A stretch of 64,000 bases of DNA from Arthrobacter sp. SLBN-83 (GCF_006715285.1 NZ_VFMX01000001.1:2542001-2606000), one strand, 5' to 3'; shown: positions 25,000-34,388, numbered from the stretch's first letter. A program made the numbers and translations. Notes: a model not told the origin generated them from the sequence alone.

Positions 25000-25584
25000 C
25001 TAGCCCTCGGTCCGTGACCATTTTGTGAATCGGTAGCGCGTGCCGTTGGCGGCCGTCAGCCACCCGTCCGGCGGAACGGAGGCGGACGCCTCCCAACTGG
25101 GGCCAAGCTCGGGAGCGAACGTGTCGCCGTCGGCCTTCACATCGATGGTGGTGACCACCGCGACGTTGGCGAGCTCGGTGGACTGGCGGAACACTTCGCC
25201 GCCGCCCAGGATCCATACCGTCTCGCCGCCGTCGACAAACTGCGACTCAAGGAGCGCGTCATCCAGGGAGGGAACCACGACGGCGCCCTCCGCCTCAGGC
25301 GTGTCGGCCCAGCTTTTCTGCCGGGTGATGACGATATTGGTGCGGCCGGGCAGGGGACGGTACTTGTCCGGGAAGGACAGCCAGGTCTTGCGGCCCATGA
25401 TGACGGGGTGGCCTGTGGTGAGCCGGGTGAAGTGCTTCAGGTCCTCGGGCAGGTGCCAGGGCATGTCCCCGTCCTTGCCGATCACACCGTCGGAAGTCTG
25501 TGCCCAGACCAACCCGACGCCGCTGATAGAGGCGGCCAGCTCCTCCGTAAAGGACTGGGGATCCGTGGAGTTTTCGGTGCTCAT
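25000..25584 (-). CDS. folA: Dihydrofolate reductase
   Basis: NADPH-dependent reduction of dihydrofolate to tetrahydrofolate, recycling the dihydrofolate made by ThyA. It is 194 aa, with an extra 20-residue N-terminal extension before the fold. Seen: [18 protein letters not shown] (Met20 loop and catalytic acid), G-R-K-T-W near residue 72 and the G-G-G-E-V-F loop near residue 126. The ATG overlaps the thyA stop by 4 bases (ATGA), so it is translationally coupled. This is the target of trimethoprim-type inhibitors. Confidence 0.96.
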   Translation of the reverse strand: MSTENSTDPQSFTEELAASISGVGLVWAQTSDGVIGKDGDMPWHLPEDLKHFTRLTTGHPVIMGRKTWLSFPDKYRPLPGRTNIVITRQKSWADTPEAEGAVVVPSLDDALLESQFVDGGETVWILGGGEVFRQSTELANVAVVTTIDVKADGDTFAPELGPSWEASASVPPDGWLTAANGTRYRFTKWSRTEG

Positions 25585-26384
25585 ACGGCGATCGGTGCCT
25601 TGATCGTGGGGTGGTGCTTGTAGCCCACCACTTCGAAGTCCTCCAGCGTGTAATCGAAGATCGACGCCGGCTTGCGCGTGATCTTCAGCTGCGGGTATTC
25701 GTAGGGCTCGCGTTCCAGCTGCTTGAGGACCTGGTCCATGTGGTTCTCGTAGATGTGCACATCCCCGCCGGTCCACACGAACTCGCCCGGTTCCAGGCCG
25801 ACCTGCTGCGCAATCATGCAGGTGAGCAGCGCGTAGGAGGCGATGTTGAAGGGCACGCCCAGGAACATGTCCGCGGAGCGCTGGTAGAGCTGGCAGGAGA
25901 GCTTGCCGTTGGCCACGTAGAACTGGAAGAAAGCGTGGCAGGGCGGGAGCGCCATGTCGTTCAGTTCGGAGACGTTCCACGCGGACACGATGTGCCTGCG
26001 CGAGTCGGGATTCGACTTCAGGTTCTCCATGAGTTCGGCGATCTGGTCGATGTGGCCGCCGTCCGGGGTGGGCCAGCTGCGCCACTGGACGCCGTAGACA
26101 GGGCCGAGGTCCCCGTCCTCATCCGCCCACTCGTTCCAGATGGTGACGCCCTGGTCCGTCATCCACTTGATGTTGGTCTCACCGCGCAGGAACCACAGGA
26201 GCTCCACGGCCACTGACTTGAAGTGGACCCGCTTTGTGGTGATAAGCGGGAAGCTTTTGGAGAGGTCGAAGCGGATCTGGCGCCCGAAAACGCTCGTGGT
26301 TCCGGTGCCCGTGCGGTCCGATTTATGGGTGCCGGTGGCCAGGACATCGCGCAGGAGGTCTTCATAAGGCGTTGGGATGCTCAC
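25581..26384 (-). CDS. thyA: Thymidylate synthase
   Basis: Methylates dUMP to dTMP with methylene-tetrahydrofolate, producing dihydrofolate for FolA. It is 267 aa, the standard ThyA length. Catalytic C149 lies in L-P-P-C-H-A-F-F-Q, the R-T-G-T-G-T loop near residue 24 holds the phosphate-binding Arg, and [11 protein letters not shown] and D-V-H-I-Y-E-N-H are present. GTG at 26384 is fixed by a TAGACT hexamer exactly 6 bases upstream. It overlaps the end of the frameshifted membrane-protein gene by 23 bases but seems to have its own promoter inside it. Confidence 0.97.
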   Translation of the reverse strand: MSIPTPYEDLLRDVLATGTHKSDRTGTGTTSVFGRQIRFDLSKSFPLITTKRVHFKSVAVELLWFLRGETNIKWMTDQGVTIWNEWADEDGDLGPVYGVQWRSWPTPDGGHIDQIAELMENLKSNPDSRRHIVSAWNVSELNDMALPPCHAFFQFYVANGKLSCQLYQRSADMFLGVPFNIASYALLTCMIAQQVGLEPGEFVWTGGDVHIYENHMDQVLKQLEREPYEYPQLKITRKPASIFDYTLEDFEVVGYKHHPTIKAPIAV

Positions 26385-27356
26385 GCCTCAAGTCTACCGG
26401 CTGGGTATCGGCCGCTTCGGGTGATCCCGCGGCGGCGCGAAGGTTGTTCCCCTGCATCGCCGGATTGGCCAGGGCTCGCGTACGCCGGCGGGCTGGCGAT
26501 TTCCCGGGAAGCCGGGGCGGGGCCCACAGCAGCATCACCAGCAGGACCGCCAGGTTGAGGACCCCTGCCGGGTTGAACCAGTTGGCCGGCCCGGTGCCAG
26601 GATCGGGGCGGGCAGCGTGGTTCCCTGCGATAGCTGCCAGACCCGCAGCAACTGTTGCGACCGTGCGCAGGAGGCGGTTCGCGGTAATGGTCCTGAGGAG
26701 GCCATCGGCCTGACTGCCCAGTCCAGCCATCGGCGGCCGCCGGGCGGTCAGTGCCAGCACAGCCAAGGTTCCAGCAGCCAGCACCAACAGCGCCCCGCCA
26801 AGGTACTCCGCGAGTTCGACGCCGGGAATCCGGCCTTCCCCGCCGAAGGTGACATATCCACCCGAACCGTCCGGACGCGAACCGTAGGGATGGGCGGCGA
26901 ATCCGGGCAGGGTGGCCGTCCATGCGATTTGCACGGCGGAAAGAAGGAAGACCGCCGCGACGGTCCAGGACAGGCGGTGCGGCAGGCAGGTGCGGATGGG
27001 CCGGACAGCCCCAGCGTGTACAGTCCGGGCACGGGGGTAGCTCAGTTGGCCGAGGATGTGCACGGCCAGGCAGCCGAGAACCGGCCAGGCGAGGGCCGGC
27101 AGAATCTCGACAGGTCCACTGGCGGTTTCCGGTACCGGGAGGATTCCGGCGTTGGCTGCCGGAAGCAGTGAACTTCCCAGCCACCAAGCACTCCGATACA
27201 GAACGCGTGCCGGGACACCGCTGCCGATACGTCGTGGCCCCGGGCACCACGGATCAGGTATCGAAGCAGGAGGTAGACCCCAGCGGTGAGCAGGAGCGGC
27301 CAGAGAACGGCCGCAGGTGGAACATCGAGGACAACAGCGATCGTGGCAGCCTGCAC
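26362..27356 (-). pseudogene. Frameshifted multi-pass membrane protein gene
   Basis: The upstream part (27356 to about 27207) encodes a plausible N-terminus in one frame: M-Q-A-A-T-I-A-V-V-L-D-V-P-P-A then a hydrophobic helix. The downstream part (about 27192 to 26362) continues sensibly only in another frame, starting A-W-W-L-G-S-S-L-L-P, with 5-6 further hydrophobic helices. In the overlap each frame turns into Cys/Arg/Pro-rich nonsense where the other is good. The joint protein would be about 330 aa and of unknown function. Either a real disruption or a sequencing error between 27192 and 27207. The open frame that starts at 27384 is the out-of-frame extension, not the native start. Confidence 0.75.
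26391..26396 (-). promoter_or_regulatory. Putative -10 hexamer of thyA, leaderless
   Basis: TAGACT on the minus strand ends 6 bases before the thyA GTG. It lies inside the 3' end of the upstream gene. The gap TGAGGC is too short and too close for a normal ribosome binding site. Confidence 0.55.
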
Positions 27357-27372
27357 TTTTCCCCCAAAAGTG
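27354..27372 (-). promoter_or_regulatory. Hairpin enclosing ribosome binding site and start codon
   Basis: CACTTTT (27366-27372 read on the minus strand) pairs perfectly with AAAAGTG (27354-27360). The loop GGGGG is the likely ribosome binding site and the GTG of the 3' arm is the start codon of the membrane-protein gene. The stem could limit translation. Confidence 0.4.
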
Positions 27373-27427
27373 TGCGTGGTCCACTAAGTCAATGCTGCGC
27401 GGTCCGCGGGGTCAAGCCCGGCGTTCC

Positions 27428-28396
27428 CTAGTCGTCAAACGGCTTGAACTGCTCCACTGCCACAACGCCTTTCCTCCCGTTGCAGGCCACGTGGCAAACC
27501 ACCACCTCGCCCGGAGAGAGGTACGGCTCATGGGCGGGCAGGCGCTTCGCCAGATTTGCAGGCATGTGCACCGCCAATTGCTTGAGTACCGTCGGCAGGG
27601 CGGGCCGGTGCGTGCAGACCACCACGGACCGCTGCTTGTCGAACAGCGAGTTGACGACGGCGGCTGTCTTCTTGGGGCTGCGCTGGTGCTTGTGCTCCGT
27701 GAGGCCTTCCGCCAGCTTCACCTTGGCACCAGTGGCCCGTGCGTACGGCGCCACTGTCGCCACGCAGCGCAGCCACGGACTGGTGACCACCCGCATGGGC
27801 TTCCACGCCTGCAGGAGCCTGCCGACAGCCTGTGCCTGGCGTGTGCCGGTGGCGGCGAGTGGACGCTCGCCCTCAGCCTTGCTCCAGGATGAGCGCGGCT
27901 TGGCCTTGGCATGCCGCAGCACCAGCAGCGGCCAGGTGTCCAGCGCGCCGCGTTCGTGCGCGTCCCGCAGGTATTCAAGGGGGACGACGTCGGACGGGTT
28001 GGACAGCAGGCGGGCGGCCTTTTCGGGGGCGCACCACATAACGCTGTCCACCTCCTTGCCGTCCGGCACCAAAGTGTCCCCGTTGACCTTGACCGCCCAG
28101 TAGTGGACCACTTTGAGCCCCGACGCCACGTGGTAGTGGATGGGCGGCAGCGGTATGCCCAGCGGTGCCCGGAGGCCGATCTCTTCCCAGACCTCACGGA
28201 CAGCGCACTCGGGGACTGTCTCGCCGGCGTCGATCTTTCCCTTGGGCCAGGACCAGTCGTCATAGCGGGGCCGGTGGATCAGCAGGACTTCAAGGCGGTC
28301 CTTGTTGATCCGCCAGGGGATGGCGCCCGCAGCCGTGACGGCTACGGGTTCCCCCGGGTGGTCGGTCTGGTCAGCTACGAGTGCATCGCTCGACAC
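27428..28396 (-). CDS. Nudix hydrolase fused to histidine phosphatase (MutT1-like)
   Basis: A 322-aa two-domain protein like mycobacterial MutT1. The Nudix domain (about residues 15-145) has the complete box G-K-I-D-A-G-E-T-V-P-E-C-A-V-R-E-V-W-E-E-I-G. The C-terminal histidine phosphatase domain (about 155-315) starts with L-V-L-R-H-A-K, carrying the phosphohistidine. The family cleans 8-oxo-(d)GTP from the nucleotide pool and can hydrolyse diadenosine polyphosphates. GTG at 28396 lies 8 bases after the ppk stop without its own strong ribosome binding site, so it is coupled to ppk, the same order as in mycobacteria. Confidence 0.9.
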   Translation of the reverse strand: MSSDALVADQTDHPGEPVAVTAAGAIPWRINKDRLEVLLIHRPRYDDWSWPKGKIDAGETVPECAVREVWEEIGLRAPLGIPLPPIHYHVASGLKVVHYWAVKVNGDTLVPDGKEVDSVMWCAPEKAARLLSNPSDVVPLEYLRDAHERGALDTWPLLVLRHAKAKPRSSWSKAEGERPLAATGTRQAQAVGRLLQAWKPMRVVTSPWLRCVATVAPYARATGAKVKLAEGLTEHKHQRSPKKTAAVVNSLFDKQRSVVVCTHRPALPTVLKQLAVHMPANLAKRLPAHEPYLSPGEVVVCHVACNGRKGVVAVEQFKPFDD

Positions 28397-28404
28397 GCGG
28401 CTGC

Positions 28405-30654
28405 CTATCGCCGGCTCAGGCTGCGTTGCCGCGGCCGGGATGCCAGCAGCCAGGACTGGACGTCTTCAAGCGGTTTGCCGTCCTCGGACAGGTGGTGCCG
28501 GGTCCAGTGGCCCTCGTTGTCCAGGTGCCAGCTGGAGGTTTCAGGGTCCATGTAGCGGCGCATGAGGTCGAGGACGTAGGTGATGTCATCCGGGCTTGCC
28601 AGCTGGACCAGGGCCTCCACCCGGCGGTCCAGGTTCCGGTGCATCATGTCCGCGGAGCCGATGTACACCACCGGGTCACCACCATTGGCGAAGGCGAACA
28701 CCCGGGAGTGCTCCAGGAACCGGCCCAGGATGGAGCGGACCGTGATGTTCTCGCTCAGGCCGGGAACACCGGGGCGCAACGAGCAGATGCCCCGGACCAC
28801 CACGTCCACCTTTACCCCCGCTTGGGATGCGCGGTACAGCGAGTCAATGATGGCCTCGTCCACCATGGAGTTCACCTTGATCTGCACGTGCCCCGGCACC
28901 CCCGCACGGGCGTTGCGGATCTCGGTCTCGATCCGGTCGATGAGTCCCGACCGGACGGACCGGGGTGCCACCAGGAGCCGCTTGAACGTGGACTTCGGCG
29001 CGTAGCCGGAGAGCTGGTTAAACAACTTGGAGAGGTCCTCGCCCACCTGCTCGTTGGCGGTCAGCAGGCCCAGGTCCTCGTAGTACCGCGCCGTGCGGGG
29101 GTGGTAGTTGCCCGTGCCGATGTGGCAGTAGCGGCGCAGCCCGTCCACTTCCTGGCGGACCACCAGCGACAGCTTGCAGTGCGTCTTCAGGCCAACGATG
29201 CCGTAGACAACGTGCACGCCGGCCTGCTCCAGCTTGCGGGCCCAGGAGATGTTGGCCTGTTCGTCAAAGCGGGCCTTGATCTCCACCAGGGCCAGGACCT
29301 GCTTGCCGGCCTCGGCAGCGTCGATCAGTGCATCAACGATGGGGGAGTCGCCGGAGGTGCGGTAAAGGGTCTGCTTGATGGCCTGGACCTTCGGGTCCGC
29401 CGCGGCCTGTTCCAGGAACGCCTGGACGGAGGTGGAAAACGAGTCGTACGGGTGGTGGAGCAGGATGTCCCGGCGCCGCATGGCGGCGAACACGTTCGCG
29501 GCCTTGGAGGTCTCGGACTCGTTCAGGTACCTGGAGGTGTGCGGGACGTGCTTGGGGTAGTGCAGGTCGGCCCGGTCGATGCCGGCGATGACCGACAATC
29601 CCCGGAGGTCCAGCGGAGCCGGCACCGAGTACACCTCGGATTCCTCCACGCCAAGTTCGCGGATCAGGAGCGCCCGGATGTTGGGGTTGATGTCGTTGGT
29701 GACTTCCAGCCTGACCGGCGGGCCGAAGCGGCGGCGCAGGAGTTCCTTCTCCAGGGCCTGCAGGAGGTTTTCGGCGTCGTCCTCTTCCACCTCCACGTCC
29801 TCGTTGCGGGTGACGCGGAAGGTGTGGTGTTCCAGGACCTCCATGCCCGGGAACAGCTTGTCCAGGTGGACGGCAATGACTTCCTCAAGCGCAATGAACC
29901 GGGCGACCCGACCGGGTACGGCACCGGCGCGGGGACCGTCGATGGAGATCAGCCGCGGCAGCTGGTCCGGGACCTTGACGCGGGCGAAGAGTTCCTTGTC
30001 GCTGACGGGGTTCCGGACCACCACGGCCAGGTTCAGCGAGAGCCCCGAGATGTAAGGGAAGGGATGGGCCGGGTCAACGGCAAGGGGAGTGAGGATGGGA
30101 AAGACTTTTTCCGCGAACATGGCGCTGAGCTGCTGCTGGGCGGCGTCGTCCAGTTCGTCCCACTGCATGAGGTGGATGTGCTCGTACGCCAGCGCGGGCC
30201 GGATCTGGTCCGCGTACACCTGGGCGTGCCGCGCCTGGAGCCGGTGGGCTTCCTCGCTGATGCTCTCCAGCACCTCGACGGGGCTCAGCCCGGCAGGGGA
30301 TGGGACGGCCAAGCCGGTGGCAATGCGGCGCTTGAGGCCGGCCACGCGGACCATGAAGAACTCGTCCAGGTTGGAGGCGAAGATGGACAGGAAGTTGACG
30401 CGCTCCAGCAGGTGGAGGGTGGGGTCCTCGGCCAGCTCCAGCACCCGGGAATTGAAGGCGAGCCAGCTCAGCTCGCGGTCCAGGAACCGGTCCGGCCGGA
30501 TGTCGCCCTCCGGCTGCAGGTTCGGTGCGAACTCCGGGATGTCGATGCGGTCCTGCGTTGCCCTGGATGCCGGTACCTCGGAGGAGCCGAAGCGCGCCCT
30601 GACAGGCACCGCAACATCCTGGGACGTGGCTGTTCCGGAAGGTTCCGGGTTCAT
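28405..30654 (-). CDS. ppk: Polyphosphate kinase 1
   Basis: Membrane-associated enzyme that polymerises the gamma-phosphate of ATP into polyphosphate and can run in reverse. It is 749 aa. The N-terminal domain begins [12 protein letters not shown]. The autophosphorylated histidine lies in L-L-H-H-P-Y-D-S-F, and the second conserved histidine lies in G-L-K-T-H-C-K. The core also shows [11 protein letters not shown]. It is followed by the MutT1-like gene and preceded at some distance by mshD and glnR. Polyphosphate serves as a phosphate and stress reserve. Confidence 0.96.
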   Translation of the reverse strand: MNPEPSGTATSQDVAVPVRARFGSSEVPASRATQDRIDIPEFAPNLQPEGDIRPDRFLDRELSWLAFNSRVLELAEDPTLHLLERVNFLSIFASNLDEFFMVRVAGLKRRIATGLAVPSPAGLSPVEVLESISEEAHRLQARHAQVYADQIRPALAYEHIHLMQWDELDDAAQQQLSAMFAEKVFPILTPLAVDPAHPFPYISGLSLNLAVVVRNPVSDKELFARVKVPDQLPRLISIDGPRAGAVPGRVARFIALEEVIAVHLDKLFPGMEVLEHHTFRVTRNEDVEVEEDDAENLLQALEKELLRRRFGPPVRLEVTNDINPNIRALLIRELGVEESEVYSVPAPLDLRGLSVIAGIDRADLHYPKHVPHTSRYLNESETSKAANVFAAMRRRDILLHHPYDSFSTSVQAFLEQAAADPKVQAIKQTLYRTSGDSPIVDALIDAAEAGKQVLALVEIKARFDEQANISWARKLEQAGVHVVYGIVGLKTHCKLSLVVRQEVDGLRRYCHIGTGNYHPRTARYYEDLGLLTANEQVGEDLSKLFNQLSGYAPKSTFKRLLVAPRSVRSGLIDRIETEIRNARAGVPGHVQIKVNSMVDEAIIDSLYRASQAGVKVDVVVRGICSLRPGVPGLSENITVRSILGRFLEHSRVFAFANGGDPVVYIGSADMMHRNLDRRVEALVQLASPDDITYVLDLMRRYMDPETSSWHLDNEGHWTRHHLSEDGKPLEDVQSWLLASRPRQRSLSRR

Positions 30655-30785
30655 GGCTGCTCCTTTTGCTGGCGCTCTGGTGCCGGCGCTTCCGCCCCGC
30701 GCGGCTCCCTTTCAACCTTACAAGCATTCAGTGACGCCACGGCCCTTGTTTTACGCGGTGACGGCGCTAGTTGGGGCCGCCCTGT

Positions 30786-31754
30786 TCAGCCCGCCGCAGG
30801 GCCGTACATGACGTCCATGTCCCATCGGGTGAAACCCAGCCGCCGGTACAGGGCCACCGCCGCTGTGTTGTCCGCATCGACGTAGAGCATGACGGCGGTC
30901 AACCCCGCGTCACGGAGGTGCTTGATGCCCGCAATCGTCAGGGCCTTGCCCAGGCCCATGCCCTGCGCCTGCGGTGTCACTCCCACCACATACACCTCGC
31001 CGATGGCCGGATGCGCACCATGCCGCGGGTGGACCTTCGTCCAGTGGTAACCCAGCAGCCGCCCGTCCCGGTCCTCGGCCAGGAAGAACCCGTTCGGATC
31101 AAACCACTCTTCCGCCATGCGTGCCTCGAGGTCGGCCCTGGTGAGGTTGCCCTGTTCCGGGTGGTGGGCAAACGCCGCCCGGTTCGCGGCCAGCCAGGAA
31201 TCCTCGTCTTTGCCCGGCACGAAGGTGCGGATCGCCACACCCTCCGGTAGGCCGGCGTCGGGCAGGTCCGCTCCCGCCGTCGTCATCCGCATCTTCCACA
31301 ACTCGCGCACGGGCGCGTAACCGTAGCGGGCGGCAAGGTCTGCAGCGGCCTCATGGTTCCCGTGGGACCACGCCTTCAACCCGTCGAAGCCGCGGACTTC
31401 CTTAAGCGCGCCCACCAGCCGGTCCGCCACTCCCTGGTTCCGGTAGGAGGGATGGACGGCGATTTCCAGGATGCCGTTGCCGTCCGGCTCTTCGACCACC
31501 ACGGCGAAACCTGCAAGGTCCTGGGCTGTGGCGGGATCGGAGTCCTCGTCCGGGGCATACAGGGCCAGTGTCAGCAGCGTGTGCTCCGCGGAATCCCCGG
31601 CACGCATGGTCACCAGGGTCTGCTCGGAAATGGAGGGGTTGCCGTCCGATTCCTCGGCGGCGGCCAGGAGATCCCGGCAGTCTTTCAGGAGTTGCTGGTC
31701 AACTCCGCCACGGACAACATGGACGGGCCACTTCTGCGGATGCGCTGGAGTCAT
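30786..31754 (-). CDS. mshD: Mycothiol synthase
   Basis: Final step of mycothiol synthesis: acetylation of Cys-GlcN-Ins with acetyl-CoA. It is 322 aa with two GNAT domains. The N-terminal half ends with V-H-P-S-Y-R-N-Q-G-V-A-D-R-L. The C-terminal, catalytic half has V-V-G-V-T-P-Q-A-Q-G-M-G-L-G-K-A-L and then L-Y-V-D-A-D-N-T-A-A-V-A-L-Y. Mycothiol is the actinobacterial thiol buffer, so this gene also supports the taxonomic call. ATG at 31754 has TAGCCT 6 bases upstream. It is adjacent to glnR as in mycobacteria. Confidence 0.95.
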   Translation of the reverse strand: MTPAHPQKWPVHVVRGGVDQQLLKDCRDLLAAAEESDGNPSISEQTLVTMRAGDSAEHTLLTLALYAPDEDSDPATAQDLAGFAVVVEEPDGNGILEIAVHPSYRNQGVADRLVGALKEVRGFDGLKAWSHGNHEAAADLAARYGYAPVRELWKMRMTTAGADLPDAGLPEGVAIRTFVPGKDEDSWLAANRAAFAHHPEQGNLTRADLEARMAEEWFDPNGFFLAEDRDGRLLGYHWTKVHPRHGAHPAIGEVYVVGVTPQAQGMGLGKALTIAGIKHLRDAGLTAVMLYVDADNTAAVALYRRLGFTRWDMDVMYGPAAG

Positions 31755-31760
31755 GAGCCA

Positions 31761-31766
31761 AGGCTA
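31761..31766 (-). promoter_or_regulatory. Putative -10 hexamer of mshD, leaderless
   Basis: TAGCCT on the minus strand ends 6 bases before the mshD ATG, in the 33-bp gap after glnR. mshD may therefore have its own leaderless transcript besides read-through from glnR. Confidence 0.45.
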
Positions 31767-31787
31767 TACGTCGGCGCGGGCCGGGGC

Positions 31788-32486
31788 TCAGGCTTCGGTG
31801 AGTTCGTCTTCCTGCTGCCGGACCAGGGTGAGGCGGTAGCCGACGTTCCTTACGGTGCTGATGAGGTTCTCGTGGTCCGCCCCGAGCTTGGCCCGCAGGC
31901 GCCGGACGTGGACGTCCACGGTGCGGGTGCCGCCGTAGTAGTCGTAGCCCCAGACCTCGGTGAGCAATTGCTGGCGGGTGAAGACGCGGCCGGGGTGCTG
32001 GGCAAGGTACTTCAGGAGCTCGAACTCCTTGAAGGTCAGGTTCAGCGGCGCCCCGTTTACGCGGGCGGTGTAGCTGGCTTCGTCGATGATGACGCCGGCG
32101 GCGCGGATTTCGCTTGGAGCGTCTTCCTGTTCCGGAACGGCACGGGCAACGGACAGCCGGATGCGGGCCTCCACCTCGGCGGGACCGGCAGAATCAAGGA
32201 CGATATCGTCAACAGCCCAAGCCGAGGAGACCGCGGCCATGCCGCCTTCGGTCAGGATCAGCACCAGCGGGGCGCTGAGGCCGGTGGCTTTGAGGAGCTG
32301 GGTAAGGGAACGGGCTCCCACCAGGTCCTTGCGGGCGTCCAGCAGGACGATGTCGCAGGGGTCCGTTTCCAGCAGGGCGGTGGGTTCGGCGGGCAGGATA
32401 TGGACCCGGTGGTTCAGCAATTCGAGGGCAGGCAGGATGTCCACCGAAGAACCGGTGCTGTTGGTCAGTAACAGGATGTGCGACAT
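31788..32486 (-). CDS. glnR: GlnR-type winged-helix response regulator
   Basis: A 232-aa OmpR-family orphan regulator. The receiver-like domain (1-125) starts [10 protein letters not shown] instead of the acidic D-D pair and keeps one Asp in V-L-L-D-A-R-K-D-L, typical of actinobacterial GlnR, which is thought not to use normal phosphotransfer. The C-terminal winged helix (about 140-222) has [14 protein letters not shown] and [14 protein letters not shown]. GlnR controls nitrogen-assimilation genes. A ribosome binding site GGAGG lies 4 bases before the ATG. Its neighbour mshD matches the mycobacterial glnR-mshD pair. Confidence 0.9.
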   Translation of the reverse strand: MSHILLLTNSTGSSVDILPALELLNHRVHILPAEPTALLETDPCDIVLLDARKDLVGARSLTQLLKATGLSAPLVLILTEGGMAAVSSAWAVDDIVLDSAGPAEVEARIRLSVARAVPEQEDAPSEIRAAGVIIDEASYTARVNGAPLNLTFKEFELLKYLAQHPGRVFTRQQLLTEVWGYDYYGGTRTVDVHVRRLRAKLGADHENLISTVRNVGYRLTLVRQQEDELTEA

Positions 32487-32827
32487 TGTTCCTCCAAGGG
32501 CCGTCCGCGCATCATTGGGCGACTGAACCGGTTTCTCACCGGCCGGTACTGGCTTCCTGCAGGAGGTTTATGGACCGTCAGCACGCCGCCGGCCAGCCAC
32601 CTCAGCAGGGAGCGTAGCTGAACCTTGAGTATACCCGGCGGGTCCCTTCCGGCCACAGATTGCGGCCATGAACAGGCTCGATTTGCGACATATCCGGTTC
32701 ACATAAGGCAGGATTGAACCAGGGCTGACCAGCCCTGCCACGAGGGGGCGGACCAGCCTTCCGGCCGAACGCCAGGATGGGAAAACAGCGCAGTGAGTGC
32801 ACCGACGAAGCACAGGCCGGGCCCTGC
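32487..32827. other. Divergent intergenic region, glnR / membrane protein
   Basis: About 340 bp that must hold the glnR promoter and the promoter of the + strand membrane protein. No convincing -10/-35 pair, terminator or conserved element was recognised by eye. The reading frame of the + strand protein is open from 32777, so the last 50 bases may be coding. Confidence 0.4.
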
Positions 32828-33595
32828 ATGACGGCCGAATTGCAGGCACCGGTGCGTTCGCTTGGTTCCTGGACCATCGGAGTCGTAGGGATCGCCGGCC
32901 TCATCGCCATCATCGCCGGGGTCTACGCCTCACCGGAGGCGCTCGTGGTCATCGGCATCGTGATTGCCGCGGCCGTGGGCATTGGCTGGCCGCACTTCCT
33001 GCGCATCCCCGCCAAGAAGACCCTTGCCGCCGTCATCGCCCTTCCCGGTGCGGCCTCCGCAGTAGCCGCCGCACTGGCTCCGGCCCCGGGGTATCTGGAC
33101 TGGACACCGACATTCGTTGCGCTGGGGATGATGGCCGTCTTCGTGGTGCAGCTGATCCGCGGCACCGGCCAGGCGCAGCGGCTCGAATCCACCCTTGGAT
33201 GCTGCGCAGGCGTCCTGCTGTCCTGCCTGGGAGCGGGCTGGATCGCCGGCGCCCGCTTCAACGGTGTCCGCGAGATGCTCCTGGTGGCGGCCATCAGTGC
33301 GGCCGTGGCCCTGCTTGCCGGGCTTATCCGCTGGCCGGACAGCATCGTGGCGCCGCTGGGAGTGGTGCTGGCCGGACTGGCAGGTCCGCTCGCGGGACTT
33401 GTCCTGTCCGATATCGCCGTCCTTCCGGCCGCCGTTTTCGGCGTAGTGGTCGGCGCGGTCCTGGCCAGCTTCCGCCGCCTTGCCACGCTCCGCGGCGCCC
33501 CACTGAACATCCCCGCCGCACTGAGCATGGGCCTTGCCCCCGTTTCGGCTGTGGGGTCACTCGCCTACTTCATCGACAAACTACTCATCTACTAA
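32828..33595 (+). CDS. Multi-pass membrane protein, unknown function
   Basis: A 255-aa, very hydrophobic protein with about 8 predicted helices and only short loops. Helix content starts at about residue 15 (W-T-I-G-V-V-G-I-A-G-L-I). A few charged loop segments are visible (H-F-L-R-I-P-A-K-K-T, R-G-T-G-Q-A-Q-R, R-F-N-G-V-R-E). It looks like a permease-type or small transporter-like integral membrane protein, but no family is recognised. ATG at 32828 and ATG at 32777 are both possible; neither has a strong ribosome binding site. Confidence 0.68.
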   Translation: MTAELQAPVRSLGSWTIGVVGIAGLIAIIAGVYASPEALVVIGIVIAAAVGIGWPHFLRIPAKKTLAAVIALPGAASAVAAALAPAPGYLDWTPTFVALGMMAVFVVQLIRGTGQAQRLESTLGCCAGVLLSCLGAGWIAGARFNGVREMLLVAAISAAVALLAGLIRWPDSIVAPLGVVLAGLAGPLAGLVLSDIAVLPAAVFGVVVGAVLASFRRLATLRGAPLNIPAALSMGLAPVSAVGSLAYFIDKLLIY

Positions 33596-33600
33596 CGGGT

Positions 33601-33606
33601 TAGGAT
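33601..33606 (+). promoter_or_regulatory. Putative -10 hexamer of the 37-aa protein, leaderless
   Basis: TAGGAT ends 6 bases before the ATG at 33613 and begins 5 bases after the preceding stop codon. The gap GGCACC is not a ribosome binding site. Confidence 0.45.
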
Positions 33607-33612
33607 GGCACC

Positions 33613-33726
33613 ATGTCCGTACTTGCTTTTGAAATCTTCTTCCTTGTCCTGCTCGGCATCGCGAGCCTGTCCATGGCCTGGTTCGCCGGTTTCGTGGTTT
33701 ACCGCCTCTTCAAGGGCCAGAAGTAA
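33613..33726 (+). CDS. 37-residue single-pass membrane peptide
   Basis: A very short gene encoding M-S-V-L-A-F-E-I-F-F-L-V-L-L-G and onward, with one hydrophobic helix (about residues 4-29) and a positive tail Y-R-L-F-K-G-Q-K. It has its own -10-like hexamer exactly 6 bases upstream, a normal TAA stop, and no overlap with neighbours. The sequence composition is that of a real membrane peptide rather than of random GC-rich frame. Function unknown; it may be co-expressed with the nitrobindin-like gene 42 bases downstream. Confidence 0.6.
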   Translation: MSVLAFEIFFLVLLGIASLSMAWFAGFVVYRLFKGQK

Positions 33727-33768
33727 CCACCCCCTTTCCGGAGCCAGCCGCATCTGGAGGTAAGACCA

Positions 33769-34377
33769 ATGCCCATTGAGATTCCTACAGACCTGACCCC
33801 TGAACTCGTCCCCCTTTCCTGGCTCATTGGTGAGTGGGAGGGCCGCGGCCGTCTCGGCAGCGGCGACGAGGATTCCGAGCACTTCCTGCAGCATGTCTCG
33901 TTCACCCACAACGGCCTGCCGTACCTTCAGTACCGTGCCGAAAGCTGGCTGACCGACGACGAAGGGACGCGGCTGCGGCCGCTGACCGTCGAGACAGGTT
34001 TCTGGGCGCTGGAGCGCAAGCAGTTGGATGCCGACGGCGGTCCCGGCCTGGTGCCGGCAGACATCGTGCCGGTGTTGAAGAGCGCCGACGAGGTGGAAGC
34101 GCTGCGGAACAAGGACGGCGGCTTTGACATCTCCGTGTCCATCTCGCACCCTGGCGGAATTTCGGAGCTGTACTACGGCCAGATCAAAGGTCCACAGATC
34201 CAGCTGACCACCGACATGGTGATGCGCGGCAGCCACTCCAAGGACTACAGCGCGGCCACCCGGATCTTCGGCCTGGTGGACGGCAACCTGTTGTGGCGGT
34301 GGGACGTTGCCACCGGCGGCGAGGCCGGCAAGGGACTGGAGGCCCACGCCTCCGCGTTCCTGCACCGCGTTTCCTAA
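33769..34377 (+). CDS. FABP-like / nitrobindin family heme-binding protein
   Basis: A 202-aa beta-barrel protein of the THAP4/nitrobindin-like family (formerly DUF1794). The diagnostic G-x-W-x-G-x-G motif is W-L-I-G-E-W-E-G-R-G near residues 18-27. Further marks are H-N-G-L-P-Y-L-Q-Y and the C-terminal A-H-A-S-A-F-L-H-R, where the heme-ligating histidine of nitrobindins is located. The mycobacterial relative binds ferric heme and NO. A strong ribosome binding site GGAGGTAAG precedes the ATG. It precedes ygfZ, which also works on oxidant-sensitive iron-sulfur proteins. Confidence 0.87.
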   Translation: MPIEIPTDLTPELVPLSWLIGEWEGRGRLGSGDEDSEHFLQHVSFTHNGLPYLQYRAESWLTDDEGTRLRPLTVETGFWALERKQLDADGGPGLVPADIVPVLKSADEVEALRNKDGGFDISVSISHPGGISELYYGQIKGPQIQLTTDMVMRGSHSKDYSAATRIFGLVDGNLLWRWDVATGGEAGKGLEAHASAFLHRVS

Positions 34378-34388
34378 GCAGGGTTCCA

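Noticed and set aside
25000..26085. 361-codon reading of folA
   Set aside because: The first 167 codons run inside thyA in a wrong frame; the ATGA overlap with the thyA stop gives the true start at 25584.
28381..30885. 834-codon open frame opposite ppk
   Set aside because: Antisense reading of ppk; the minus-strand protein has the catalytic histidines and full family length.
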